Below the pieces are notes generated by a model. That model did not search any database and was not told the origin of the DNA. It saw nothing but the letters and a program-made list of their open reading frames with translations. Shown here in pieces: positions 1 through 6,393 of a DNA stretch of 7,275 nt. A program made the translations under genes and the position numbers. The stretch covers positions 1-7,275 of the forward strand of contig JAKAQT010000079.1 of assembly GCA_021819605.1 (NCBI GenBank), in the 5' to 3' direction. The DNA comes from Thermoplasmata archaeon. GTDB taxonomy: Archaea > Thermoplasmatota > Thermoplasmata > Thermoplasmatales > Thermoplasmataceae. How positions within the stretch are numbered: position 1 is the stretch's first letter; each line of letters starts with the position of its first letter.

Positions 1-543
1 GGTTGCCACTGCATCGATGCCCCAATCCCTGACATTGATGGGGACACCTCCAAAGGCTGATACGGAATCAACAAAGATTCTTACACCCATGTCCTTTGCG
101 GCCTTTGTTATCTTTCTCATGTCGTGTATGGAGGTGCCGTTTCCAGTCTCATTCTGCACCAGGAATACTGATTTCATCCTGGCGTTCCTGCCTATGAATT
201 CCTTTATATCATCCTCCGTGAGTACATCATTCTCTGTCATATTGAGCGTGGAAACATTAAGCCCACGGCGGTGAAGGCTGTCTATAAGCCTGTCCCCGAA
301 TTCACCGAATGTTACTGCCCCAACATCGTCACCTGGAGATGTCAGGGAAAATATCATGGATTCAACAGCCGTCGTGCCCGATCCCGTTGTCATTACGGCT
401 CTGTCTGATCCGGCAAATTTGTTGAGAAGACTTTCGGATTCCCTTACTATGTCCCTGAACTGCTGTGATCTGTGGTTCACAACAAAATCTGACGCCTTTG
501 CTACACTTGAGGGAACATTAACCGGACCGGGTATGAGCATCAT
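1..543 (-). CDS. Class V aminotransferase (serine-pyruvate/alanine-glyoxylate or phosphoserine type), N-terminal part, cut by window edge
   Basis: PLP-dependent aminotransferase of fold type I, class V. The first 181 residues are present and the C-terminal half lies outside the window. Visible motifs: LIPGPVNVP at residues 3-11, typical of the AGXT/serine-pyruvate group; TTGSGTTAVES near residue 56, the phosphate-binding turn; VQNETGNGTS in the substrate/PLP region; and FVDSVSAFGG, whose Asp should pair with the pyridine nitrogen of PLP. The Schiff-base lysine would lie just beyond the edge and cannot be checked. The ATG at 543 overlaps the serA TGA (ATGA) and has a good Shine-Dalgarno inside serA; a second ATG follows at 540. 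Placement after serA suggests it supplies the phosphoserine transaminase step. As I recall, a methanogen enzyme of this class (MJ0959 group) does so. Serine-pyruvate or alanine-glyoxylate activity is the alternative. Family call firm, substrate uncertain. Confidence 0.93.
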   Translation of the reverse strand, partial: MMLIPGPVNVPSSVAKASDFVVNHRSQQFRDIVRESESLLNKFAGSDRAVMTTGSGTTAVESMIFSLTSPGDDVGAVTFGEFGDRLIDSLHRRGLNVSTLNMTENDVLTEDDIKEFIGRNARMKSVFLVQNETGNGTSIHDMRKITKAAKDMGVRIFVDSVSAFGGVPINVRDWGIDAVAT

Positions 544-1481
544 AGCTTCATCACCTGAATCCGATCCAGAAGATTCTGCAGGGTATACCTTGCAACCCTT
601 TTCTGGGCCTCTGCAGTCTGCGCACCTATGTGCGGTGTAACAATGACGCTGTCCATTGAGGCAATTTCCTTTTCCCATTCCGCTTCTGGCGGCTCGTGCC
701 AGAAGACATCGGTTGCATATCCTCCAACCTGTCCATCCCTGAGAGCATCCAGGAGATCTGGGCCATTTATGAACTGGGCCCTGCTGGTATTAACAATGAG
801 CAAGCCATGTTTGGAAATGCCGAAGTGGCTCTTTCCCATCATGCCGCCAGAATCGCCCGAGAACGCTGCCAGAACGAAAATGACATCCGAATTCCTGAAG
901 AGTTCTTCCATGGTGACATATTTGCCCCCCACCGCTCTGACTGCCTGATCATTTTTCACCGGATCATAAGCAACAATATTCATGCCCATTGATCTGAGTA
1001 TCTGAGCAGTTGCCTGGCCTATCCTGCCAAATCCAATGATTCCTGCAACCTTCCCGTGCAGTTCTGTACCGGTATCTTTTACCCACACCCCTTTTTTGGA
1101 TCTCTGATTCAGAAGTGGTATTTTTCTTGCAAGGTCCACTGCCAGTGCAACATTAAGCTCTGCCACAGAATCCGTTGATGATCCGGCTGCAGTTACGATT
1201 CCTATCTTTCTCTTCTCGGCAGATTCCAGATCTATATTGTCAGTGCCTATTCCGGCCCTGGCAATTATCTTGAGTCTTTCTGCCCTGGAAATAATATCAC
1301 CTGTCACCTTTGTGCGGCTTCTTACCACAATGATGTCATAGTCCTTCACCTTTCTGCCAAGTTCATCATGTGTTATAGCAGGCTCATATGAGACTTTTAT
1401 TCCGGAGGATGCAAGACCTTCCATGAGGTATGAATCCAGGGGATCGCACACCAGTGCAGCCAATTCTTTGGAATTATCCAT
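540..1481 (-). CDS. serA: D-3-phosphoglycerate dehydrogenase, short form without ACT domain
   Basis: NAD-dependent 2-hydroxyacid dehydrogenase of 313 residues, expected to oxidise 3-phosphoglycerate to 3-phosphohydroxypyruvate, the first step of the phosphorylated serine pathway; cytoplasmic. Visible: VRSRTKVT at 53-60 and ARAGIGTDNID at 74-84, both PGDH-like substrate/dimer regions; Rossmann motif GFGRIG at 150-155 with Asp173 at the end of the second strand, which favours NAD over NADP; and the catalytic set Arg234 (NTSRAQFING), Glu263 (DVFWHEPPE) and His284 (TPHIGA). The protein ends just after the C-terminal helix of the substrate domain, so the ACT or intervening domain of longer SerA proteins is absent. 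The start at 1481 places the first strand (LAALVCDPLD) as in the family; the next in-frame ATG is too far in. First gene of an operon with the aminotransferase. Another 2-hydroxyacid (glycerate/hydroxypyruvate) substrate is possible, but context favours serA. Confidence 0.9.
   Translation of the reverse strand: MDNSKELAALVCDPLDSYLMEGLASSGIKVSYEPAITHDELGRKVKDYDIIVVRSRTKVTGDIISRAERLKIIARAGIGTDNIDLESAEKRKIGIVTAAGSSTDSVAELNVALAVDLARKIPLLNQRSKKGVWVKDTGTELHGKVAGIIGFGRIGQATAQILRSMGMNIVAYDPVKNDQAVRAVGGKYVTMEELFRNSDVIFVLAAFSGDSGGMMGKSHFGISKHGLLIVNTSRAQFINGPDLLDALRDGQVGGYATDVFWHEPPEAEWEKEIASMDSVIVTPHIGAQTAEAQKRVARYTLQNLLDRIQVMKL
550..556 (-). promoter_or_regulatory. Shine-Dalgarno of the aminotransferase gene
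   Basis: On the minus strand this reads AGGTGAT, complementary to the archaeal 16S rRNA 3' end, and it sits 6 bases before the ATG at 543. It lies within the last codons of serA, so the two genes are very likely cotranscribed and coupled. It also decides the start in favour of 543. Confidence 0.8.
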
Positions 1482-1510
1482 GGATACCGTGCCCTAGATT
1501 GTCAATGGCG

Positions 1511-1518
1511 TAATAAAG
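1511..1518 (-). promoter_or_regulatory. Probable TATA box of the serA operon
   Basis: Reads CTTTATTA on the minus strand, centred about 33 bases upstream of the serA ATG. With the usual archaeal TATA-to-start spacing of about 26, transcription would begin near 1489, leaving a leader of only about 7 bases. No Shine-Dalgarno is present before serA, which fits. Confidence 0.5.
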
Positions 1519-1691
1519 GATTCAATCTGGATCATGACAAAATGTTGGCTGAACTTCACTGCGCCGTGAGATATAGAGGCTGAAGATTTCTCCGTAAACC
1601 CTTTAATAATAAGCACATCTTATCGCTCACCCGATTCCATGGCCCCATAAGCCGGATTTCAGAAAGTTGGAATGCCAGGCAAAAGTAATTT

Positions 1692-1709
1692 ATCATGCCA
1701 TGGGATGAT
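1692..1709. repeat. 18-base near-perfect palindrome, possible operator
   Basis: The sequence ATCATGCCATGGGATGAT is its own reverse complement except for one G/G pair, centred on CCATGG. It lies about 70 bases upstream of the DUF1015 start and about 40 bases upstream of its TATA-like box. The position would suit an upstream regulator site. A regulatory role is inference only, and AT-rich gaps yield palindromes by chance. Confidence 0.3.
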
Positions 1710-1746
1710 TTTGCAATGATCTGCCATTGTCCGCGCACAATTGAGC

Positions 1747-1754
1747 GTAAATAC
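1747..1754 (+). promoter_or_regulatory. Probable TATA box of the DUF1015 gene
   Basis: Reads GTAAATAC, centred about 27 bases upstream of the ATG at 1778. That spacing places the transcription start at or next to the A of the ATG, so the message is probably leaderless. No Shine-Dalgarno precedes the start. Confidence 0.5.
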
Positions 1755-1777
1755 ATGAAAGAGTGTGATTATGCCTC

Positions 1778-2962
1778 ATGGTGAAGATTTCTCAATTCAG
1801 GCCCTTTCTGTTCAATACAGATATTAATGATGTAATATCACCCCCATTTGATGCCATATCACAGAAACAGGAAAAGCAGTTGAAGTCCAGGAAATATAAC
1901 ATAACGCACCTGACCTTACCTGATACTGCCAGCATTGAAAAAGCAAGGGATTCTTTTGCATTGTGGAAATCCGAGGGCATTCTGAAGCGTGCAGATGATC
2001 CCATTATTGCCATTATTGACCAGTCATATGTGAGGAATGGTCGGGAGAGGAGGCTGACCGGCCTAATGGCCCTGGTTAACATATTTCCAGATGATGGGCA
2101 TGTGAAACCGCATGAACGCACATTCCCCGGCCCTGTGGAAGAGAGAGTCCACATCATGGGATTGCTCTCGGCCCAGCTGGAACCCATATACCTTGCAGTG
2201 GAATCCAGCAGAATCGAGGAGATGCTTCGCCATATGATTTCCAGTAGAGATCCGGATCTCAGCTTCACCGATCATGCCGGTGTTGGAAACAGAATCTATT
2301 TTATTCATGATTCTGGCTGCGTGGAAAAGATCGCAGATGAACTTATGGATAAGGATGCCATTGTTGCAGATGGCCATCACAGGCTTGCGGCCACCAGAAA
2401 GCTTGCCCAGTCAACAACAGGATACGCCCGCAGTTTCTGGAGCAGTATCATGGCTTACATTGTGCCGCTTTCCAGCGACGGGCTCATGGTGGCTGGAATT
2501 CACCGGTATGTGAAAGCTGGGAGATCATTCTCAGATATCATCCGTGAAGATGGATTGGAAATGACTGTCAGCAATATCGAGAGACCTGATTCTGATGCCC
2601 CCCTCAATGTGTATGACGGTCACTGGTACAGTCTTGAGCCAGAAGACGGTTACTGCCCGGAGCATCCTGAAGACTGCCTGTCACCGGTGCATATGCTCAA
2701 TGCCATACTGCTGAGGGACACATTGCATTTCCAGGAGCAGGATTTCAGGGACAGAATACGCTACACCCATGACACGGAAGAGGCAGTATTTCAGGTTGAT
2801 GAGGGAAATGCCGACTTCTCGGTCATAATGCCGGAATGGGACAGGAAGAGGCTTCTCAGCCTCATTGAAAGTTATGGGATCCTTCCGCAGAAGTCCACAT
2901 ACTTTTACCCGAAGATATCATCAGGCATAGCCCTGAACTGCCTGGATCCACCTCAGGGCTGA
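1778..2962 (+). CDS. DUF1015 family protein beside the serine biosynthesis operon
   Basis: A 394-residue soluble protein of full family length. DUF1015 landmarks appear in order: SPPFDAI at 21-27 (family APPYDVI); HERTFPGP at 112-119, followed by SAQLEPIY at 131-138; VADGHHRLAATR at 196-207; GIHRYV at 240-245; and the C-terminal signature KSTYFYPKISSG at 372-383. The function of the family is not settled to my knowledge. Such genes commonly accompany serA and a class V aminotransferase in anaerobic bacteria, and the same partners lie divergently here. The GHHR motif resembles that of ParB/sulfiredoxin-fold proteins, which include the archaeal free-serine kinase SerK. I therefore infer a role in interconverting phosphoserine and serine. 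The start at 1778 fits both the family N-terminus and leaderless spacing. It converges with, and overlaps by 10 bases, the membrane protein gene downstream. Confidence 0.9.
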   Translation: MVKISQFRPFLFNTDINDVISPPFDAISQKQEKQLKSRKYNITHLTLPDTASIEKARDSFALWKSEGILKRADDPIIAIIDQSYVRNGRERRLTGLMALVNIFPDDGHVKPHERTFPGPVEERVHIMGLLSAQLEPIYLAVESSRIEEMLRHMISSRDPDLSFTDHAGVGNRIYFIHDSGCVEKIADELMDKDAIVADGHHRLAATRKLAQSTTGYARSFWSSIMAYIVPLSSDGLMVAGIHRYVKAGRSFSDIIREDGLEMTVSNIERPDSDAPLNVYDGHWYSLEPEDGYCPEHPEDCLSPVHMLNAILLRDTLHFQEQDFRDRIRYTHDTEEAVFQVDEGNADFSVIMPEWDRKRLLSLIESYGILPQKSTYFYPKISSGIALNCLDPPQG

Positions 2963-5454
2963 CTGCTCCGTGCCTTCCTTCTTTTCTCTGCCATCTTCCT
3001 GTACCAGTGGTATTCCAGAGGCACGTCAATGAGAATCAACGCTATGGGAAGCAGATCGAAGAAGTAGAATCCAGGAATCAACTGATACACAAGGATATGG
3101 GCTCCACTGGCGTATGCTACGATTGCTGCAGAATTGTATTCAAGGTTATTTATGGTGAAAAACACATCAGGGTAAGGTACGACAATGGTCGGATCCGTGT
3201 ATGCATAGGAGAAATTATGGCCATTGAGGCTGTAGGACACCTGTGGGGGCGGCACTACATAGGCTCCGGGATTCTTGAATTCAAGCTCATAGCTGAATCG
3301 TGCCGGTGTTGATCCCAGTGATGGCTGAGAGAAGTTCGTGCTTCCCTTTAAAAGAGTAACAAGGCCCGGATAATCCTGCATGATGGCATATTCGCTTATG
3401 CTGAAATTGCTCAGACTGCTGGAGCCCCCGGTAAATATTGTGGTGTTGACAATTGCAACAGTGCCGTTTATCATGCTGTAGGTTATGGTGACATTCAGTT
3501 CTGCCGGGAATGTGGCATTTGTCTCAAAGTAAAGGCTGCCGGTGTTCAAAGCCGACGTGTAGTTGATTGCTCTGGGGACGGACGTTCCTATAGCGGAAAC
3601 GGGAATATCAGGATAGTTGGAATATGATGAATAATTATAGTTCAAAGATCCGGATGTGCCATTTTCTACCGGGTATGCAAATGCAAGGCCATAAAGGGTT
3701 GAATTTGATGCGAATGACATGGTTGTGTTTGCGCCCATTATTGTGGCTGCACTGATTTTCTGCCTGTAGGGAGGCGAATGGAACACATTCCCCTTCTGGA
3801 ATATGCCTCCAGCAAAGACGATACTGGATCCGAGCAGTTTGCTTGCATTGCCAATACCCACACTGCCGGAGAGAAGCTGTGAAACCTCAGTGGAATTCAG
3901 ATAACCCGTAACAAACATTGAACTATCTACAGAACTGGCACCGGCACCAGGAACAAGATAACCACTGTCAAGACCGCTCATGAACATGGGAAATGATCCT
4001 GTGGAGGGCATGTATGGCGAGACGCTCCTTAGAAGATCATAGGTTGTGCGGATATTGGCTGACCCTGCACCATACAGATAAAGTGTGGTGTTGAATGAAA
4101 CGTTGGAGATGAAATTCCCCGGGAGGGTGAAGGAGCCAAGAAGGCTAACTGCGGAATCATTAAGCGATGAGGATATGGATGAGGCTTCGCCAGCTGCCAT
4201 AGCAACAGTGCGGTTATACGATCCCGGGAAATCCTCCACTATGGTTACTGGAGGAATGAGATTCAGGTACCTGTTGAACTCGCCGCCTATGCCTGATGAC
4301 GCTGTGAAGGATGACGACAGGCCGAAGAGACCGTCGGATTCAATGGCACCCACAAGATCTGTCAGGTTTGATGAAACCGCAACCATTGTGAATAAGGATG
4401 AATTTTTCTGAGCATCGCCTGCCCAGCCCGAAAATGCGGTATTGTTTGTTCTCTGGAGATAACCATAAACGCCATAGGTATCACCATATGCACCAACAAC
4501 CCCTGCCGCGTAATTTATGCCGGAAACGCTTGAAAGGTTCAGCTGAGCCTGTGAATCTGAGTATATGCCTGAAATATAATGTGACGGAAGCGGAGCCATA
4601 AATAACGGAGATGAGTCGCCCACAAGCAGCTGCATGTTATGACTGCTTACGGGGAGATTGGCATACTTTGCGTTCTGATTTTCTTCAATGTGGAATACGG
4701 GCGCAATAGATGCGGCAATCAGCACCGCCATGACTATGACCACAATAACAGTGCCTGCTCCCTTTTTCCGTCCTTTCTTTCCGGAAGACGGATCAATGAT
4801 CCTGTTGGCGTACTTTCCAACCAGGCCAGCCACAACCACAAATATGACAAAATTTGCAATTATGTAAGGGACAAATAGAAGGAGGATTTTTTCCACAACT
4901 GGATATATGGGGGCGCCTCCCGGAAGTGCCTGGGTGACAACGGCAGGATTGACGCTGAGGCCCCCAAGGGAAAGTGATCCCGTCACGACTGATACAGCAG
5001 AAATGAACCTGCCCAGTATGGGCTCAGTAAGAATGCTGTATAGATTTGTTCCAGGAGGTGGTGCCAATGAGCCTGATGACAGTGACTGGACCAGCCCTGT
5101 TCCAGCGGAAAGATTAAGGCCGGTGCCGCCGAAAGATATGAATAAAGATGCCAGAGCCAGGCCCATAACACCTGATACTGTGACATATGCTGCAATGGCT
5201 GCACCCACGGCCTTGCTGCCCTTCCGCGCTCCAAGCCCCACAATGACGCCAAGCAATACCCACACGCCCAGAAGAATGGGCCAGTGGAGAGGATCGCCCA
5301 TGTACAGAAACATCAGTCCCATGACAATGGCAAGGCCGGACCCAAAATAAGGAGTAAGCCAGTGAAGCAGGGCAGAATAGTATGTGGAAAGTGAATAGTA
5401 GCCAATCACCAGAGCAGCAGTGACACCCAGAATGTAGCCTGTTAATTTTCCCAT
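2953..5454 (-). CDS. Large polytopic membrane protein with a sequon-rich extracellular domain, family not recognised
   Basis: A protein of 833 residues from the ATG at 5454. About six hydrophobic segments lie in the first 255 residues (roughly 5-26, 34-52, 57-76, 84-107, 186-212, 234-254), with a basic cytoplasmic loop (GKKGRKKG) at 225-232. A hydrophilic domain of about 530 residues (255-785), rich in Ser, Gly, Asn and Tyr, follows. It has no cysteine and 22 N-X-S/T sequons by my count. One hydrophobic segment at about 787-811 and a basic tail (EKRRKAR) end the protein. This arrangement puts the large domain outside. I recognise no catalytic or transport motif; a surface-layer-like, adhesion or envelope role is inference. 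The frame runs open to 5628, but that extension (Pro/Arg-rich, opposite another ORF) looks non-coding. An ATG at 5466 is the alternative start. It stands alone, convergent with DUF1015. Confidence 0.85.
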   Translation of the reverse strand: MGKLTGYILGVTAALVIGYYSLSTYYSALLHWLTPYFGSGLAIVMGLMFLYMGDPLHWPILLGVWVLLGVIVGLGARKGSKAVGAAIAAYVTVSGVMGLALASLFISFGGTGLNLSAGTGLVQSLSSGSLAPPPGTNLYSILTEPILGRFISAVSVVTGSLSLGGLSVNPAVVTQALPGGAPIYPVVEKILLLFVPYIIANFVIFVVVAGLVGKYANRIIDPSSGKKGRKKGAGTVIVVIVMAVLIAASIAPVFHIEENQNAKYANLPVSSHNMQLLVGDSSPLFMAPLPSHYISGIYSDSQAQLNLSSVSGINYAAGVVGAYGDTYGVYGYLQRTNNTAFSGWAGDAQKNSSLFTMVAVSSNLTDLVGAIESDGLFGLSSSFTASSGIGGEFNRYLNLIPPVTIVEDFPGSYNRTVAMAAGEASSISSSLNDSAVSLLGSFTLPGNFISNVSFNTTLYLYGAGSANIRTTYDLLRSVSPYMPSTGSFPMFMSGLDSGYLVPGAGASSVDSSMFVTGYLNSTEVSQLLSGSVGIGNASKLLGSSIVFAGGIFQKGNVFHSPPYRQKISAATIMGANTTMSFASNSTLYGLAFAYPVENGTSGSLNYNYSSYSNYPDIPVSAIGTSVPRAINYTSALNTGSLYFETNATFPAELNVTITYSMINGTVAIVNTTIFTGGSSSLSNFSISEYAIMQDYPGLVTLLKGSTNFSQPSLGSTPARFSYELEFKNPGAYVVPPPQVSYSLNGHNFSYAYTDPTIVVPYPDVFFTINNLEYNSAAIVAYASGAHILVYQLIPGFYFFDLLPIALILIDVPLEYHWYRKMAEKRRKARSSQP

Positions 5455-5473
5455 GGAAATATACATAGATAAC

Positions 5474-5485
5474 GATATTTCAATT
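5474..5485. promoter_or_regulatory. AT-rich box in the divergent promoter gap
   Basis: GATATTTCAATT lies between two divergent reading frames whose starts are only 59 bases apart (5454 minus, 5514 plus). On the minus strand its centre is about 26 bases from the ATG at 5454, ideal for a leaderless message and the reason I prefer that start over 5466. On the plus strand it would place transcription near 5505, just at the GGAG preceding the small ORF. It may serve one or both directions. Confidence 0.4.
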
Positions 5486-5513
5486 TGACGGTTACCGGGA
5501 AAAAGGAGATAAC

Positions 5514-5636
5514 GTGGTTTCAGAGGAGAAAGTCTCTGGAAGGAGCGCTGCCCAGCAGAAGACTGACAGATATTTACTGGAAGAGGCGGTCTGGCAAAGC
5601 ATGAAGTCTTCCATCTCCGAACTGGCATGCTTATGA
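5514..5636 (+). CDS. Possible 40-residue small protein with GTG start
   Basis: An open frame from GTG at 5514 to TGA at 5634-5636, too short for usual gene calling. It is preceded by AAAAGGAGAT, whose GGAG ends 5 bases before the GTG, a credible Shine-Dalgarno. The peptide is mostly hydrophilic and looks helical (TDRYLLEEAVWQSMKSSISE in its second half), with a single Cys near the end; no signal peptide or zinc motif. It occupies the strand opposite the implausible N-terminal extension of the neighbouring membrane protein. The 105-residue gene starts 24 bases after its stop in the same direction. I do not recognise a homolog. It may instead be untranslated leader sequence. Confidence 0.42.
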   Translation: MVSEEKVSGRSAAQQKTDRYLLEEAVWQSMKSSISELACL

Positions 5637-5637
5637 C
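5630..5637 (+). promoter_or_regulatory. Weak TATA-like box before the 105-residue gene
   Basis: CTTATGAC, centred about 28 bases before the ATG at 5661, is at the right distance for a leaderless start. There is no Shine-Dalgarno before 5661, so a separate promoter here would explain how that gene is translated. The match to the consensus is imperfect. Confidence 0.28.
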
Positions 5638-5660
5638 TGTTGATGATATAATGCATTCAT

Positions 5661-5978
5661 ATGTCAGGAAGCTACTGGATCAGCGCCAGAAGTGCAGGAA
5701 AAGTTGTGGAGCAGAGGGTGAAACAGATCGGTGCCGGTGATGTGCTGAAGGTGGAGAGTTTCAAGCGGGACAGGTGGATCGAATTCACACGAAATGAGGA
5801 TGATACATACGGCATTGTTGAGCATGGTTTCTCCAATGCAGTGCTGACAGTAAGGGGCGCAGATCTTAAGGGAGAAATCAAACGAATGGTTGACGCTGAG
5901 TTCCCACGCAGTAACCAGCTCAGGATTCATGTCTCAAAATCAAATGAGGTAGTACATAAGAAAACAGGTGAGCAATAG
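5661..5978 (+). CDS. Small basic protein of unknown function (105 residues)
   Basis: A soluble protein with no membrane segment, signal peptide or cysteine. The sequence alternates short beta-like stretches (SYWISAR, DVLKVESF, RWIEFTR, TYGIVEHG, AVLTVRG) with one helix-like stretch near 69-80 (LKGEIKRMVDAE), suggesting a compact alpha/beta fold, and then RIHVSK. Many Lys/Arg are spread along it, so nucleic-acid or ribosome binding is conceivable, but no motif proves this. The start at 5661 is the first ATG in frame after a TAA at 5649; there is no Shine-Dalgarno. An overlapping frame from 5633 runs through its first 80 bases, so the exact N-terminus is a little uncertain. The next gene follows after 40 bases on the same strand, possibly cotranscribed. 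Not recognised. Confidence 0.75.
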   Translation: MSGSYWISARSAGKVVEQRVKQIGAGDVLKVESFKRDRWIEFTRNEDDTYGIVEHGFSNAVLTVRGADLKGEIKRMVDAEFPRSNQLRIHVSKSNEVVHKKTGEQ

Positions 5979-6018
5979 CTTGAGCAAATCTTTTCTACCA
6001 TGATCCCCATTATACTGC

Positions 6019-6393
6019 ATGGAAAAAGGGATCGAAATCGCGTTCCAGCTGAACAGCGACAGCGAAGGCACAAAGACTGTGCTCGCCCTTGCTGACCTCA
6101 CCGGGAATTATTTCCTCAGGAATCTTGACCTGGACTGGAGAGTTTTTCATGTCACGCTTGATGGGCAGAAATATTTCAGGGTGCTTTTCACCGGGCGAAA
6201 AACGGGCGCACTTCATCCGGAGGTTCACAGGGAAATCAGGGAAAAGTTCGATTCCATGTCAAGGTTACCATATCCCGAACTCATGCGCCTGTATGACAAG
6301 GAAGCCAAATCCGGTAATTTCAGGAAATGCACAATAAAGGAGATCCAGGAGGAGTATGACCTCTGGCAGGATAAGTTCTGGCAGTATTTCTGA
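6019..6393 (+). CDS. Protein of unknown function (124 residues)
   Basis: A soluble protein with a beta-rich first half: IEIAFQL, TVLALADL, RVFHVTLDG and KYFRVLFTGR look like strands of one sheet. The second half is helical, with HREIREKFDSM at 70-80, then ELMRLYDKEAK, and a Trp/Phe/Tyr-rich end, IKEIQEEYDLWQDKFWQYF. There is one cysteine and no signal peptide or membrane segment. No Shine-Dalgarno precedes the ATG; the sequence 26 bases upstream (AATCTTTT) is only weakly TATA-like, so it may be read from the promoter of the 105-residue gene. Its TGA is immediately followed by the stop codon of the opposing gene, with no base between. I do not recognise the family. Length and composition suggest a real, complete protein. 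Confidence 0.75.
   Translation: MEKGIEIAFQLNSDSEGTKTVLALADLTGNYFLRNLDLDWRVFHVTLDGQKYFRVLFTGRKTGALHPEVHREIREKFDSMSRLPYPELMRLYDKEAKSGNFRKCTIKEIQEEYDLWQDKFWQYF

Larger units (their letters stand above)
1482..1777. other. Divergent intergenic region between serA and the DUF1015 gene
   Basis: These 296 bases are long compared with the other gaps in the window. They hold candidate promoters at each end, an extra AT-rich TATA-like stretch at 1601-1610 (CTTTAATAAT) serving neither flanking start, and an 18-base near-palindrome at 1692-1709. I found no tRNA (no T-loop consensus on either strand) and no convincing protein gene. The 66-codon minus frame here has no supporting start signal and no recognisable content. 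Confidence 0.6.

Noticed and set aside
1556..1756. 66-codon minus-strand frame between serA and DUF1015
   Set aside because: No Shine-Dalgarno or well-placed TATA box, odd composition (Leu/Arg/Trp/Cys mix) and no recognisable content; it lies in the likely regulatory gap.
1482..1777. Possible tRNA or stable RNA gene in the serA-DUF1015 gap
   Set aside because: No GGTTCRANYCC-type T-loop on either strand and no cloverleaf-like pairing found by eye.
1792..2268. 158-codon minus-strand frame
   Set aside because: Antisense shadow of the DUF1015 gene, whose conserved motifs fix the plus strand as coding.
4907..5350. 147-codon plus-strand frame
   Set aside because: Antisense of the hydrophobic N-terminal region of the membrane protein; its Pro/Arg/Thr-rich product is the usual complement of membrane-segment codons.
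5633..5740. 35-codon ORF with ATGA overlap after the 40-codon frame
   Set aside because: Not listed as a gene because most of it lies over the better-looking 105-residue frame and its product becomes Cys/Arg-rich and irregular; kept as part of a finding.
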